Origin: Albifimbria verrucaria
Lineage: Eukaryota; Ascomycota; Sordariomycetes; Hypocreales; Stachybotryaceae
Direction: 5' to 3'
DNA length: 64,000 nucleotides
Assembly: GCA_020081605.1 (NCBI GenBank)
Contig: JAHREC010000011.1
Span: 2,418,001-2,482,000 of the forward strand
Position numbers and translations under genes: made by a program. Numbering within the stretch: the stretch's first letter is position 1; every line of letters starts with the position of its first letter. This document shows positions 1-10,005 of the stretch, piece by piece. The notes under the pieces were generated by a model. The model did no database searches, was not told the DNA's origin, and saw nothing but the letters and a program-made list of their open reading frames with translations.

Positions 1-434
1 TTGATTATTATTCCATGGAAAAGCACACTACCAACACCACGAGTTGGGCGGGGATCCTCAGCTTCTCCTTTGAGCGATTTGACTCAAGGAAAACATTTGT
101 ATATATCAATCAATAGGTCACGACTGGCAATGGGAGTGTTATGTTTTGAATCGGCTTATCCATTCCGTCAATTATGCCTTAGCAAGCTATCTAAAATACA
201 TCATGATCCATTCAACATCCACGCCATCAGGCATCCCAAGTGTGTACCAATCAAATCATGGCCGAATTCCGGAACGCCGCCTATGTGAGTTGCGTGTGCG
301 CAACAGTCCGTAACCAAATAATATCAAACGCAGGGCCTTGGCCGCTCAACGACGCCTCGAGGCTCTTCTCTTACAAAAAGGCAGACAGAGGAAAGTGTGG
401 GGTATATACAGTCCGCAAGTAGCCACGGGCGAGC
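1..434. other. Gene-free left edge
   Basis: No recognisable coding region is visible on either strand. The right part of the stretch is the 3' flank of the minus-strand ribonucleotide reductase gene. Short open frames here show no family resemblance. Confidence 0.6.
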
Positions 435-1910
435 TTAGAAGTCGTCGTCGAAGGTGAAGTCACCGCCGTTCTCGGGCTTAGACTCCTCCGCGGGGCTGGC
501 GTCGTTGTTCTTCTTGGCGCTGGCCATGACACCAGCCTTCTGGTAGTCACCGACACGCTTCTCGAAGAAGTTGGTCTTGCCACCGAGGAGATGTTCTCCA
601 TGAAGTCGAAGGGGTTGGAGGACTTGTAGACCTTCTCGTTACCCAGGGCAACAAGCAGGCGGTCGGCAACGAACTCAATGTACTGCTTCATGAGGTTGGA
701 GTTCATGCCGAGCAGGGCACAAGGAAGAGCCTCGGTGAGGAACTCCTGCTCAATAGTGACAGCATCGGTGATGATGTCCTGGACGAGCTGCTTGCTGGGG
801 CGGTTCTTCAGGTGAGAGAAGAGCAGGCAGGCGAAGTCGGTGTGCAGACCCTCGTCACGAGAGATAAGCTCGTTGGAGAAAGTCAGACCGGGCATCAGGC
901 CACGCTTCTTCAGCCAGAAGATGGAGGCGAAAGCACCGCTGAAGAAGATACCCTCGACAGCGGCGAAGGCAACAAGGCGCTGGGCGAAGGAAGACTCCTT
1001 GTCCTGGATCCAGCGAATGGCCCAATCAGCCTTCTTGCGAATGCAGGGAACTATTTAGATGTTAGCGACCATGGATTGGCGTTTAGAAAGCAGAGTGGAC
1101 ATACTGGTATCAATGGCATTGAAAAGGTAGGTGCGCTGAGCCTGCTCCTTGATGTAGGTGTCAATCAGGAGGAGTAGGTCTCGGAGTGGATGTTCTCCAT
1201 CATGATCTGGAAGCCGTAGAAGCAGCGAGCCTCAGGGACCTGGACCTCGCCGCTGAAACGCTCGACGAGGTTCTCGTTGACGATGCCATCGGAGGCAGCG
1301 AAGAAGGCCAGGATGTGAGAGACGAAGTACTTCTCATCATCGTTCAGGCGGTTGTTCCAGTCGTGCAGATCCTTGGAGAGATCAATCTCCTCGGCGGTCC
1401 AGAAGGAGGCCTCGGCCTTCTTGTACATCTGCCAGATCTGGGGAAAGCTGGTTAGCCAGGGGCTCTGGTGGGAGAAACCACTTTACGCGTCTTGACGCGT
1501 CACATACCTCATGGTACTTGATGGGGAAGAGAACGAAGCGACCAGGGTTCTCTTGCAGGAGGGGCTCAATGGCCTCCTCGGACTTGATGCCGGGGGCAAC
1601 GGTGGGCTTGACCTCGTCGGTCTTCTTGGTTTCCTCGACAACAGGCTTGTGCTTAGCGTCCATCTCGCTGGCAAGGTTGGCTAGCGCGGCCTCGTCGATG
1701 GGCTGGTTTTCCTTGTCGGCGGCAGTGAAGTTGGGCTTCTTGATGGGAGATTCCATCTTGAAGGAATCAATGGCGGCAGCAGCCTGTTAATTGAAGAGTT
1801 AGCAATGGTAAAATCATAGATTTTCCGGGAGGCGGCCGGATATAGCGCGCGCTACCGCGGCCGCCGTCGACGTCACGTACCTGCTTCGACGGGGTGATCT
1901 CGGCAGCCAT
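435..1910 (-). CDS. RNR2: Ribonucleotide reductase small subunit (class Ia R2)
   Basis: This is the diiron-tyrosyl radical subunit that, with the large subunit, reduces ribonucleotides to dNTPs. Four exons can be read: 1910-1881 ([10 protein letters not shown]), 1783-1508, 1437-1105 and 1050-435, with introns of 97, 70 and 54 bp that all have GT-AG ends. The metal ligands and radical residue fall in the motifs [18 protein letters not shown] (Glu, His and the radical Tyr), VEGIFF and RDEGLHTDF. The true C-terminus is [10 protein letters not shown] followed by TAA at 435-437, the acidic tail that docks the large subunit. Two one-base slips break the frame: one G is missing at about 1168 and one at about 587 on the plus strand. 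Restoring one base at each returns the conserved YSLLID and ENISLGGKTNF continuations, so the gene is probably intact in the organism. Paired ACGCGT sites lie in intron 2. Confidence 0.95.
1485..1500. promoter_or_regulatory. Paired ACGCGT (MCB-like) sites in RNR2 intron 2
   Basis: ACGCGT occurs at 1485-1490 and again at 1495-1500, inside the second intron of RNR2. ACGCGT is the MluI cell-cycle box bound by MBF, which drives S-phase genes including RNR genes in yeasts. Function in this intron is inferred. Confidence 0.45.
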
Positions 1911-2935
1911 TGCGACTCGGGTTATGTGTGAAGAGAAGAGGGATAAAAAAGATGCAGAGGCAAAGAGCACACGAGAGAGAAGAAGATTATAATTGCTCTG
2001 AAGCTCGGGCGATTGGTATGTTGCTTGGAGTCGCGGTTGTTGGATTGAAGGATATGGAACGAGTTACTTGGAGGTAACGCCAGAGCCTTTTGTACAAAGA
2101 GAGATGCGCTGTCACGTGTAGGAGACGCGTCCAGCTCGTGTCACGGGTGGGTACTTTGGGTGGGCCAATTAAGGATCCATGGAGGCTGGACTTGGTAGCT
2201 GATGGTGGGGCATCATGAATCAGGTACCGCGCAGGTACCGCCAGAAATCCCTGCTGACAGGGGATGCGCCAGCCACCAGCCACCAGCTTAATTGGCTTCT
2301 GACACCCGCGACGCGTCGAGACTGGTGGGTGTCGCGTCAAAGTATCTTCCTTGTCACCCCTTCGTGGAGCTCCTGGTTTATCAATCAGCAAACAAAATCT
2401 CCCGTGCTCGTGTCCGTGGGCCGGTTCCAAGGCTCCAGGATGGGTCCTCGCCCAGCTCGGCTACGTCTTCGGAGCGTCGGATCTGCTCGAGGACTTCCGA
2501 AGCTCTTTCAGCCATGACAAAAGATTATGGATCATTACGTATGAAACAGAGGTCGGGCCATTGAATGACGACGGACTCGAATGGTGACTCAAGCAGACAT
2601 CATCCCGCTCGGGGATCTGGCAGGCAATTACGTTCGACAGTGGAGTCGGCTTTCGGAGTGAAAAAGGTTGTTTTAGTGCTCTAGCTATCGCGTCTCCCTG
2701 GGTAACCATCATTACATTAAAGAAATCGTACAACGTCAAAAGGATACATTCGTACAGGGACAAGCGTCAACGCATGTCATCGATGTGCGTTGCTCCCCAA
2801 CCCTGCTCCAGCCCGGTCCAGGTGTATTAGCGCGTGATTGGCGACCATTCTATTTCTAGTCGCCGCTGATCTAATCATCAATTCAACTCAATTCAATGCA
2901 TCCATCCCTGTGTCCATGCGTGTGGTTGGTGCCTC
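1911..2935. other. RNR2 upstream region with ACGCGT sites
   Basis: This is a roughly 1-kb stretch between the RNR2 start and the 3' end of the DUF4112 gene. It contains ACGCGT at 2125-2130 and at 2311-2316, the second within the palindrome GACGCGTC, plus a related GTCGCGTC at 2331-2338 and a CACGTG at about 2113. Together with the intron sites these suggest cell-cycle control of RNR2. No coding region was recognised. Confidence 0.5.
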
Positions 2936-3840
2936 TCATCGTCGTGATTCTCGGCGCGAGTCCTGGCGCGTCCTCTCCGGGCGGGTGCCGGTTTCAACAT
3001 CGTGGGGACGAGCCTTTGATCGTCCAAACCACCTAGAATCCTTGCGGACCTGTACTGGTTCCGGCACGGCTGGTTCCTGTGGTGGTCGAGTGCGCGTAGA
3101 AGGCTGACGATGCGCTGTTCCAGTCTCATGACCGTCGCGCTGGACCCGATCAAACTCCTCCGGACTGCTCGGGTCGACGTCAGGAATCGGGAGTCCATTT
3201 CGTCGAAGATTTTCCTGTCCTCTCTCGCGCAGGTGCTGCTCGAGAAGCAAAGCATTGCGACTGTTGCAGCGGAAGGCTGCGTCTGCAACGTCTCCGATGA
3301 AGGGCACCAGCCCGATAAAGAAGTCTATCACAATGTTGTACATCATCTTGGCTTTGAGGCCTGACGGCAAACCGCCCTCGATCTGCTCGCAGGTCTTTAA
3401 TACCATCATGGCCATGAACATGTCCAAGACGTCACCGAACCTAGAACGACGCGATTAGTAGAGAAGCAAACGAACCGAGGTGTTTGGGGCTTACCCAGGA
3501 ATTAGACCAATGACGCTACCCCAACCGAAGCGGATGCCCATGATACTGAACAAGGACATGTCGAGACGATACGCTCGCCTCTTGACCTTGGTCAAGACCT
3601 TGCCATCCTTGTCGGTGATGCCTGGGGCAGAGCCTTCTTGCGCTTCTTGAGCTTTCCGCTAGGCTTGCCATTCAAGCGCGTGGCGGGAACATGTTCGAAG
3701 TAAGGATCCTAGGAGCACATCTCGTTAGTCAATGTGAGTGAAGCCGTGAAAGGGAGGGACCATACCTCAGTACCAAACTTGTTCTCAAGCCTCTCACCCA
3801 ATATCTTCTTAGATATGATCTTGGCAAGGAAGGCTGCCAT
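2936..3840 (-). CDS. DUF4112 family membrane protein
   Basis: This is a fungal DUF4112 protein, often annotated loosely as a 'PH domain protein'; its biochemical role is unknown. Exons are 3840-3766 (starting MAAFLAKIISKKILGERLEN), 3708-3495 and 3440-2936. The domain core is GIRFGWGSVIGLIPG followed by LDMFMAMMVLK and a hydrophobic segment, FFIGLVPFIGDVADAAF, which is the family hallmark and is likely membrane-embedded. The C-terminal 80 residues are polar and charged (Arg/Pro-rich, ending DSRRESRR). One base appears to be missing at the CCCC run near 3624-3627; restoring it joins KKRKKALP to the conserved GITDKDGKVLTKVKRRAYRL reading. The gene is divergent from DCP2, with 1.46 kb between the starts. 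Confidence 0.85.
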
Positions 3841-5300
3841 GGTTGCGGTGCGTGGGAATTGAGGCTTCAGGCGATGTGGGTATGAAGAAAGCTTGGCTGC
3901 GCGGAATGTAGCGACGGCGGCCTTTTATGCGCGGGCGGCCTTGGAGTTGCGAATTAATGGGTAGCTGTTTCAGGAACTCCCGGGGTCTTGCTTGCTTTGG
4001 CGAACAAAGACGGGCGCAGAGACAGCTGGGGAGGCAACCAAGTCTCGGGTTTGCGTAATGGCCGTTCAGAACTTCGACGACAATTTGCAGGTTTGCGATT
4101 AATTGGACGTCACGGACTATATAATTGAGTGGCTGCCCAGTTGTCGGCATTTCCTGTTTGATGCACCGCTCAAATGATGTAATGACCCTGGCTCTGAGTG
4201 CTGAGCTATGAGAGCTTAATTTCTGTGCTACCTCCGGCAGTAGGCGAGGTACAGGAGGGAGAGTGATGAGGTACGTGGCTTGGTGGGGGTAATGATGCAA
4301 ATTTTTAGGTATAGCCTCGAATTGTAAAAGTACCGTCCCTACAAGGCAGAGGTCCCTGACCAACGCATTGGTTGTAGTCATGCTATCACTACGCTGCTCA
4401 ACGCCTGTGGCGAGGATGCACTGCCACAATTTCAGCTGGACTGGTTGTGGCTGAAGCTCTTGGAACTGACAAAAAGTGGTAACTCAACAAAGCAGGAAAG
4501 TATGGACTGTTTTTTTGTTGAATGAATAGATCAAATGATTACTACAGACAATTAGAGCAGTTTAAAATTCTTTCTCAATTGGTAATCAATTGAAGGCCTC
4601 CAACAATTGCATCTAGAGGACATGCCATAGCAGACAGCTCGTGTTGGTACCAGGGTATTTTTATTGTCCAGTGCTTGGTAGCAAAATTGCGCCGCACTGT
4701 GAGCATCTCTGAGCGCCAGGGACCCGCACAGTGTAGGAGCCTCCTTCGCTACCTTCCCTTACCTTACCTTGCGTTGCGTTGCGTTGCGTTAGCTTATCGC
4801 ATTGCGACCAGCTGGGCCCAGCCAGGCCTGCGCAGCACTAGACCAATCCACTAACCCAGGTCTCCAGCAGACGTGGATGGGGACAAGGCGGATGATGTGT
4901 TAGGTTGCGTCCTAAGAGATCCAACAGCAGAGGTACCCAATCGTGCGAGCTGTTTGCTTCACGATCCCATCACCCAACACCCAACACCCGCCCTGCTCCG
5001 ACATCTCGCTTTGACGCAGGCAGCATCCCCGTTGCGTTACGTTTTCTCCCTGTTGCTGCTCGTGCGCCCTCTGCGACATACATCCGAGCGACGACGATAG
5101 CAGCCTACCCGACAACCCTGCACGTCGCCGACGTCGCGACAAGACGCTTCTTTGCATCCTGAAGGTTCCTCCTCAACCATGCCCGCCGTCCCCACGCGCC
5201 TTCGCTCTGAATACCGCCTCGTCAAGTCCTGAACACGCAGACGCCGCCCTTTCCACGACTTAATTCTTCCCCAGAGCATGGGCTGAGAGCCACAGGCGCC
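3841..5300. other. Divergent intergenic region with simple repeats
   Basis: This is the shared upstream region of the DUF4112 gene (-) and DCP2 (+). A 206-codon minus-strand open frame (3809-4429) overlaps the DUF4112 first exon but resembles no family. At about 4747-4790 there is a run of CCTTA units followed by four TTGCG units. The part next to DCP2 is pyrimidine-rich, as is common in fungal leaders. Confidence 0.55.
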
Positions 5301-7808
5301 ATGGCCGGACACAAGATGCAGTTGGAAGATTGTACGGGCTGGAGACTAACCTCTACGCCTCTCGGGATTTTGCGCTGATTCGTGCTGCTAGGGTTGGACG
5401 ATCTTTGCGTCCGCTTCATCATTAACCTTCCCCAAGAGGACCTCTCCTCGGTCGCCCGCATATGCTTCCAGGTGGAGGAAGCCCAATGGTTTTACGAGGA
5501 TTTCATCCGTCCCCTCGATGCCTCCCTCCCATCAATGACCCTCCGAACCTTTTGCCTCCGCATATTCCAGCACTGCCCGCTGCTTGCCTCCTTCTCCGTA
5601 GAGAACCATACCAAGGCCTTTGAAGAGTTCCTCGAGTACAAAACACGTGTGCCCGTCCGCGGCGCAATCCTGCTCAACCATGCCATGGACTCCGCCGTCC
5701 TGGTCCGGGGTGGAAGAAGGGCGCCAGCTGGAGCTTCCCCGCGGCAAGATCAACAAGGACGAGGACGACTTGGACTGCGCTGTGCGCGAAGTCTGGGAGG
5801 AGACTGGCTTCGACCTCCGCGCTGCCGGCCTGGTCCCGACCGAGGCCAAGCCAAAGTATATCGAAATCCCCATCAAGCAGCAGCAGCTGCGCCTTTATAT
5901 CTTCCGTAACGTTCCCATGGACACCAACTTCCAGCCGCAGACCAGAAAGGAGATTAGCAAGATCCAATGGTACAAGCTGTCCGAACTCCCTGCCTTCCGC
6001 AAGAAGGGTGCCCAAGGCACCGACAACGAGACTGTCGCCGGGGCACAAGCCAACAAGTTTTACATGGTTGCTCCGTTCTTGGTTCCGCTGAAGAAATGGG
6101 TCTCTGCCCAGAAGAAGCTCGATGAGAAGAAGGCTGCCAGCGAGCGTCCTATCCATCCTCACCAGCACGCGCCTATCGAGGAGATTCCTACCGATGACGA
6201 TGCATGGCATCACCAGGAATTGGCCGCTCCATACGAGGTCCCAGCTATCGAAACGCTGGACGGCGCCACTCAGGAGCTGCAACGCCTACTCAAGATGCAG
6301 CCTCCTACCCAAGGCCTTCAACCGCCCGTACCTCAACCTCAGAACGATAAAGGTAGCGCCTTGTTATCCATTCTCCAGGCGAAGAATGCCGGGCATATAC
6401 ATCCCACACATGCCGGTGCACATGTGCCGCATACACCTCTAGAACTTACTATGGCAGAGGCTCCTCTGCCTCAGAACCCTCACCATCTGCACGCCGGCCA
6501 CCAGGGTATGCATGTGAATACCCATCAACCACCGCCGCACTTTGCCATCTCCCCAGGCCAAGGAGGCCAGTGGAACTATCCCCAAAACTATAACCCAGGA
6601 AACCAACCTCACCTACAGGGATACCACAGAGGAGCTGAGCAGCACTACGGCAGAAATCAAGCACCTTTGGTTCACCCACAACCCCTGCCGCCCCAGGTAC
6701 AACGATCTATCATAACCCAAAAGGTCATGCAGGAGAACGTCGCCAAGGCTGGGTTCCCTGGTGGTATCGCCCAAGGCCAGCCTCTCAACATGCAGCCCGG
6801 CCACAACCAGTCTCCTGGCCACATGCTGCCGCAAGGCTACGCACCTCAGCCGGCAGCTGCTCAGGTTCCGCTGAATGGACAATCAATGGCATTGCTCAGC
6901 GCTTTCAAGCGAGAGGCTCCGGTCCCCGCCCCGCCGCAGCATGCACAGAACCGGCCCGTAGCTGAAGCCGCAAACTTCGGCGGACCCCAGCAAGTGCCGT
7001 ACGGACATCAGGCGCAGCGCCAGGCCATTCCCAACGCACCCTTCGAGCACCAAAGAGCCCCACGGAGCTCGCAGGATCCGGAGTCGCACCCCTACGGAGC
7101 AGCACCGTTCTAATCTCCTTGACATGTTCAAAAGGGACAGCCCAGCCCCGTCACTCGCAAGACATCACTTGCTGCCACCGGCCAGCCGGAGCTGGTCTCC
7201 CCGCGGAGAAGGAAATGCTTCCACAATTCTCCACGCACGCGTACAACTCGACCGCTACCACCGCAACAGTCAACCAAGGCCAGGCCCACGTCGACGTAGC
7301 AAACGTCGCCATGAGCCAGCTGTCCATCCACCCTCGCACCGTACCCACCACTATGCCCCCGCAAACATTGTGCAGCTCGCCACGTCGCCGCAAACCTCGA
7401 ACCCTCCCTCTGCGCCGCAACAGCAGCAGCAGCAGCAGCAGCAGCCGACACGTATCCTCCAGCGCGGCCAGGACCCACGAGCGTATGGCATCCCCGAGCA
7501 GGCCCCGGCCCCGCAAAGGCGCCCCAGCCCTACCGCGGGCCCTCGGCGTCAGGCCGTCCCGGCGAGGCACCAGCCGACCAGAAGCGCCAGCTCCTTTCGC
7601 TCTTCGGCAAGCAGCCCGACTCGCCAAGTATGGCCGCCCCCGAACCCGCAGTCGGCGGCCCTGACGCCCCCGCTCCCGCGTCGCCTCTATGGCGTCCAAC
7701 AGCGCCGCGTCAGTGTCCCGCATGGGCCGACAGACGCCCATCTCGGCCGAGGATCAGAGCTTCCTGCTCGGCTACCTACAGTCCGTCACGAACAACGCCA
7801 CGCGCTAA
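5301..7808 (+). CDS. DCP2: mRNA decapping enzyme Dcp2 (Nudix hydrolase)
   Basis: Dcp2 hydrolyses the m7G cap in cytoplasmic mRNA decay, activated by Dcp1. Exon 1 is 5301-5331 (MAGHKMQLED), followed by a 60-bp intron, and exon 2 starts at 5392. The N-terminal alpha-helical DCP2 domain (box A) begins WLDDLCVRFIINLPQEDLSS. The Nudix box is complete: GKINKDEDDLDCAVREVWEE then TGF. Box B and a long Pro/Gln-rich low-complexity tail follow, with short motifs LLDMFK and KRQLLSLFGK typical of decapping-factor interaction regions. The end reads SFLLGYLQSVTNNATR, stop 7806-7808. At least five frame slips occur, at GGGG 5707-5710, CCCC 5737-5740, near 7090, AAAA about 7130 and CCCC about 7200. Each is resolved by a one-base correction in a short run. 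The apparent stop at 7111-7113 is therefore not the real end. Confidence 0.92.
7421..7445 (+). repeat. CAG microsatellite in the DCP2 tail
   Basis: Eight consecutive CAG units encode a poly-Gln run (or Ser/Ala in shifted frames) in the disordered C-terminal part of Dcp2. The frame here is uncertain because of nearby slips. Confidence 0.8.
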
Positions 7809-8452
7809 GTCGGACTCTAAAGCGACGCATCGTACTGTTTCCTTTTTCTAAAACAATAGGTAGTGTTATTCCGGGCAAACAAGGTGGGAGGGGTGCAGAA
7901 TGTCAAGGGTGGTTTCTCGGGACGGTGGGGGAGTGTCAGCATCTTTTGGTTCTTTTTGGTTTGTTGCTTGCGTTCCATGGTGAAGGCGGCCGGTATGGCG
8001 GTCTATGTAAGGTAGTCTTGGTTCAACACGAGCACGAGACGGGTTCTGTTTCTGCAGTCAGAATGTATTTATAAGCATCGCCCGTCGATATAGGTATATC
8101 CCAAGCGTCGTTGGCTCCAATCTTCTACATCGCCTGTGTGTTTATGAGATGGAAGGATCAGAGTAATTGGCCCTGAATTCATGGACGGCAGTATCTTAGG
8201 GACCATTGTTGGCAGCCCGAGCAAGCTGGATGGCCAAGCCAAATTTGATGGGACATGAAATACTGTGTTTTCTACAATAGTTATAGTACAACGCATACTA
8301 CCGAACGCCGCCCCTCATGCCTAATTGCTAACACACCAAAGTCAAGCACTCTGCATAGTTTTCTAAGTCAGCAAAGCAAAGAAAACAACACTTGATATCA
8401 GAGACCTCTCCAGATCCCAAAGGCCTTATTGCCCACATAGCCTTTTAGTACC
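7809..8452. other. Convergent intergenic region
   Basis: This stretch lies between the 3' end of DCP2 and the 3' end of the minus-strand RRM gene. No coding region was recognised, and it presumably holds both 3' UTRs. Confidence 0.6.
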
Positions 8453-10005
8453 CTAAGGAGGCACCTCATCCATATCCAAGACTTGGAAACGGTTTGTGCT
8501 AGAGGCCACTGGCCTCCTCGGAGCAGCAGGGAGGGCAACGGGAGCTGCGTGAAACTTGCGGACGGGAATCCGGTCGAGGGATTGGGCACACTCGTCCTCA
8601 TCCCATCCAATACGGCAGCCCTTATACTTCCTAAAGGAGAAGAACAGTGAGTACGTGTAGGCATCGTTATGAAGCAAAGTAGCTCTTACAGGCGGCTTAT
8701 CATGCAGGAGCGAGCAAATGCAGCACGGCAAATAGAATTCGTGGCAATATAGCAACTTCTTGCAATAAAGGATACCCTGATCACGACAAGGTTATGGATA
8801 TGCTCGAGGTCGTCACGGATGCTTTCTTCGGTCAGCTTGGGATCGCAGTTTCTGATGACGATATTTCGAGTCGCGCCAGACAAGAATTTGCGGGAAACAT
8901 GACGAAGCAACACGAACTGCCGTTCGCACCATGCAAAATTAATCTATTTGAATATTAGCTGATGAGTTGATGATACAGCACCTATGGCGCCATTACTCTT
9001 CTGTCTCTGATATATATATCGTGCTTGCAGACATATTTGTAATATGCTTCAGCGTCTTCGGCATGCACGAATGAAACGCGGGCGGCGCCATCATTCCGTC
9101 TCAAGAACACGTCTAACACTATACCACCACGAACCACGGCAGTGATATCTGCGTGTGTGACCCCTTCAGGAAGATTGGTGAGCTCCAAAGTCCGGTTTGC
9201 TACTCGTTGAAGCGTTGGACGAGCTGGTCCCTTGCCTTTCGAGTGACGGCTTGTGTCCGAAGAATTTTCCTCAGCTTCCGAATCGGCATCAGTGCCGGAG
9301 TCCGGTTGAACTACTGGTGGCTTGAACTGCTCCGTACCGGGTTTGTGCTGGGAGACGCCAATACGTTGATTGGAACTTGTGTAGGATGGGCGTGTAGGAT
9401 CAAGGCCTTGGCCACGAACGGTCAAATCAGCGGAAACAGGGGCCTGCGCTGTGGTCTCATTGCCGGAACTCAGACCCGACTCGGGGCGTTGGTTGTCAGG
9501 GCTGTTGCTGAGGATCTATATCATTGTTAGTGGTTTGAACGGAGCACACCCTTTAGGCGCAAGCATCCAAAGCCCTGATGAAACATCTACTTCGATGCCT
9601 GGCTCAGACATCAAACAACTTTCAATAGGCATGATGCTGGACGCACCTCGATTGTATTCCAGCTAACGCCACCAGAGATCAGACTCCGGCATAAGTTTCC
9701 TGCAAACGCGATACACAAGAGCTACGGTTAGCAACAGATTGCGGAGGAGACCTCGGCCTGGACGCACCATATTGGTGAGCAATTGTTGCAAGGCGTAAGT
9801 GCTCAGCTGCTGGTATTCGTACCGTGGCCGGCTCGTCGTTCCAGAAATCATCAGACAAGCTGCCAAACTCTGGGATTGCGGGTGGGGTTGCACAGGAATG
9901 GCAGACTGATTGTGAGACCTTGACAGCATAGTTAGTTGCTGTAACCACCGAAGCCGAATTTGAAGCCGGCCCAGGAGAATGTCGGACTTACGAAGAAGAG
10001 GCCAT
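8453..10005 (-). CDS. RRM-type RNA-binding protein
   Basis: This is a multi-exon RNA-recognition-motif protein. Exon 1 (10005-9992) encodes MASSS, and after an intron with a CTAAC branch site the reading continues SHNQSAIPVQPHPQ and reaches RYEYQQLSTYALQQLL. A middle exon carries an acidic/Ser linker and a first RRM (ANRTLELTNLPEGVTHADI ... VSFVHAEDAEAYYKYV). An intron near 8940-8990 leads to INFAWCERQFVLLRHV and a second RRM (RNIVIRNCDPKLTEESIRDD ... CYIATNSICRAAFARSCM). A last small intron precedes KYKGCRIGWDEDECAQSL and the end NRFQVLDMDEVPP. The layout resembles fungal Nrd1-like RNA-binding proteins; the exact orthologue is not assigned. The exon around 9660-9710 has uncertain phase. The role is inferred from the domains: RNA binding in the nucleus or cytoplasm. 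Confidence 0.78.

Noticed and set aside
1150..1190. RNR2 as a pseudogene
   Set aside because: Splice sites, ligands and C-terminus are all conserved, and only two run-associated one-base slips are needed to restore it; sequence error is simpler.
3809..4429. 206-codon minus-strand frame upstream of the DUF4112 gene
   Set aside because: It overlaps the first exon of DUF4112 in another frame, has no family resemblance, and lies in a promoter region.
5700..5745. Programmed ribosomal frameshifting in DCP2
   Set aside because: The two slips sit at ordinary G and C runs, no stimulatory signal is evident, and the same kind of slip occurs in unrelated genes throughout the window.
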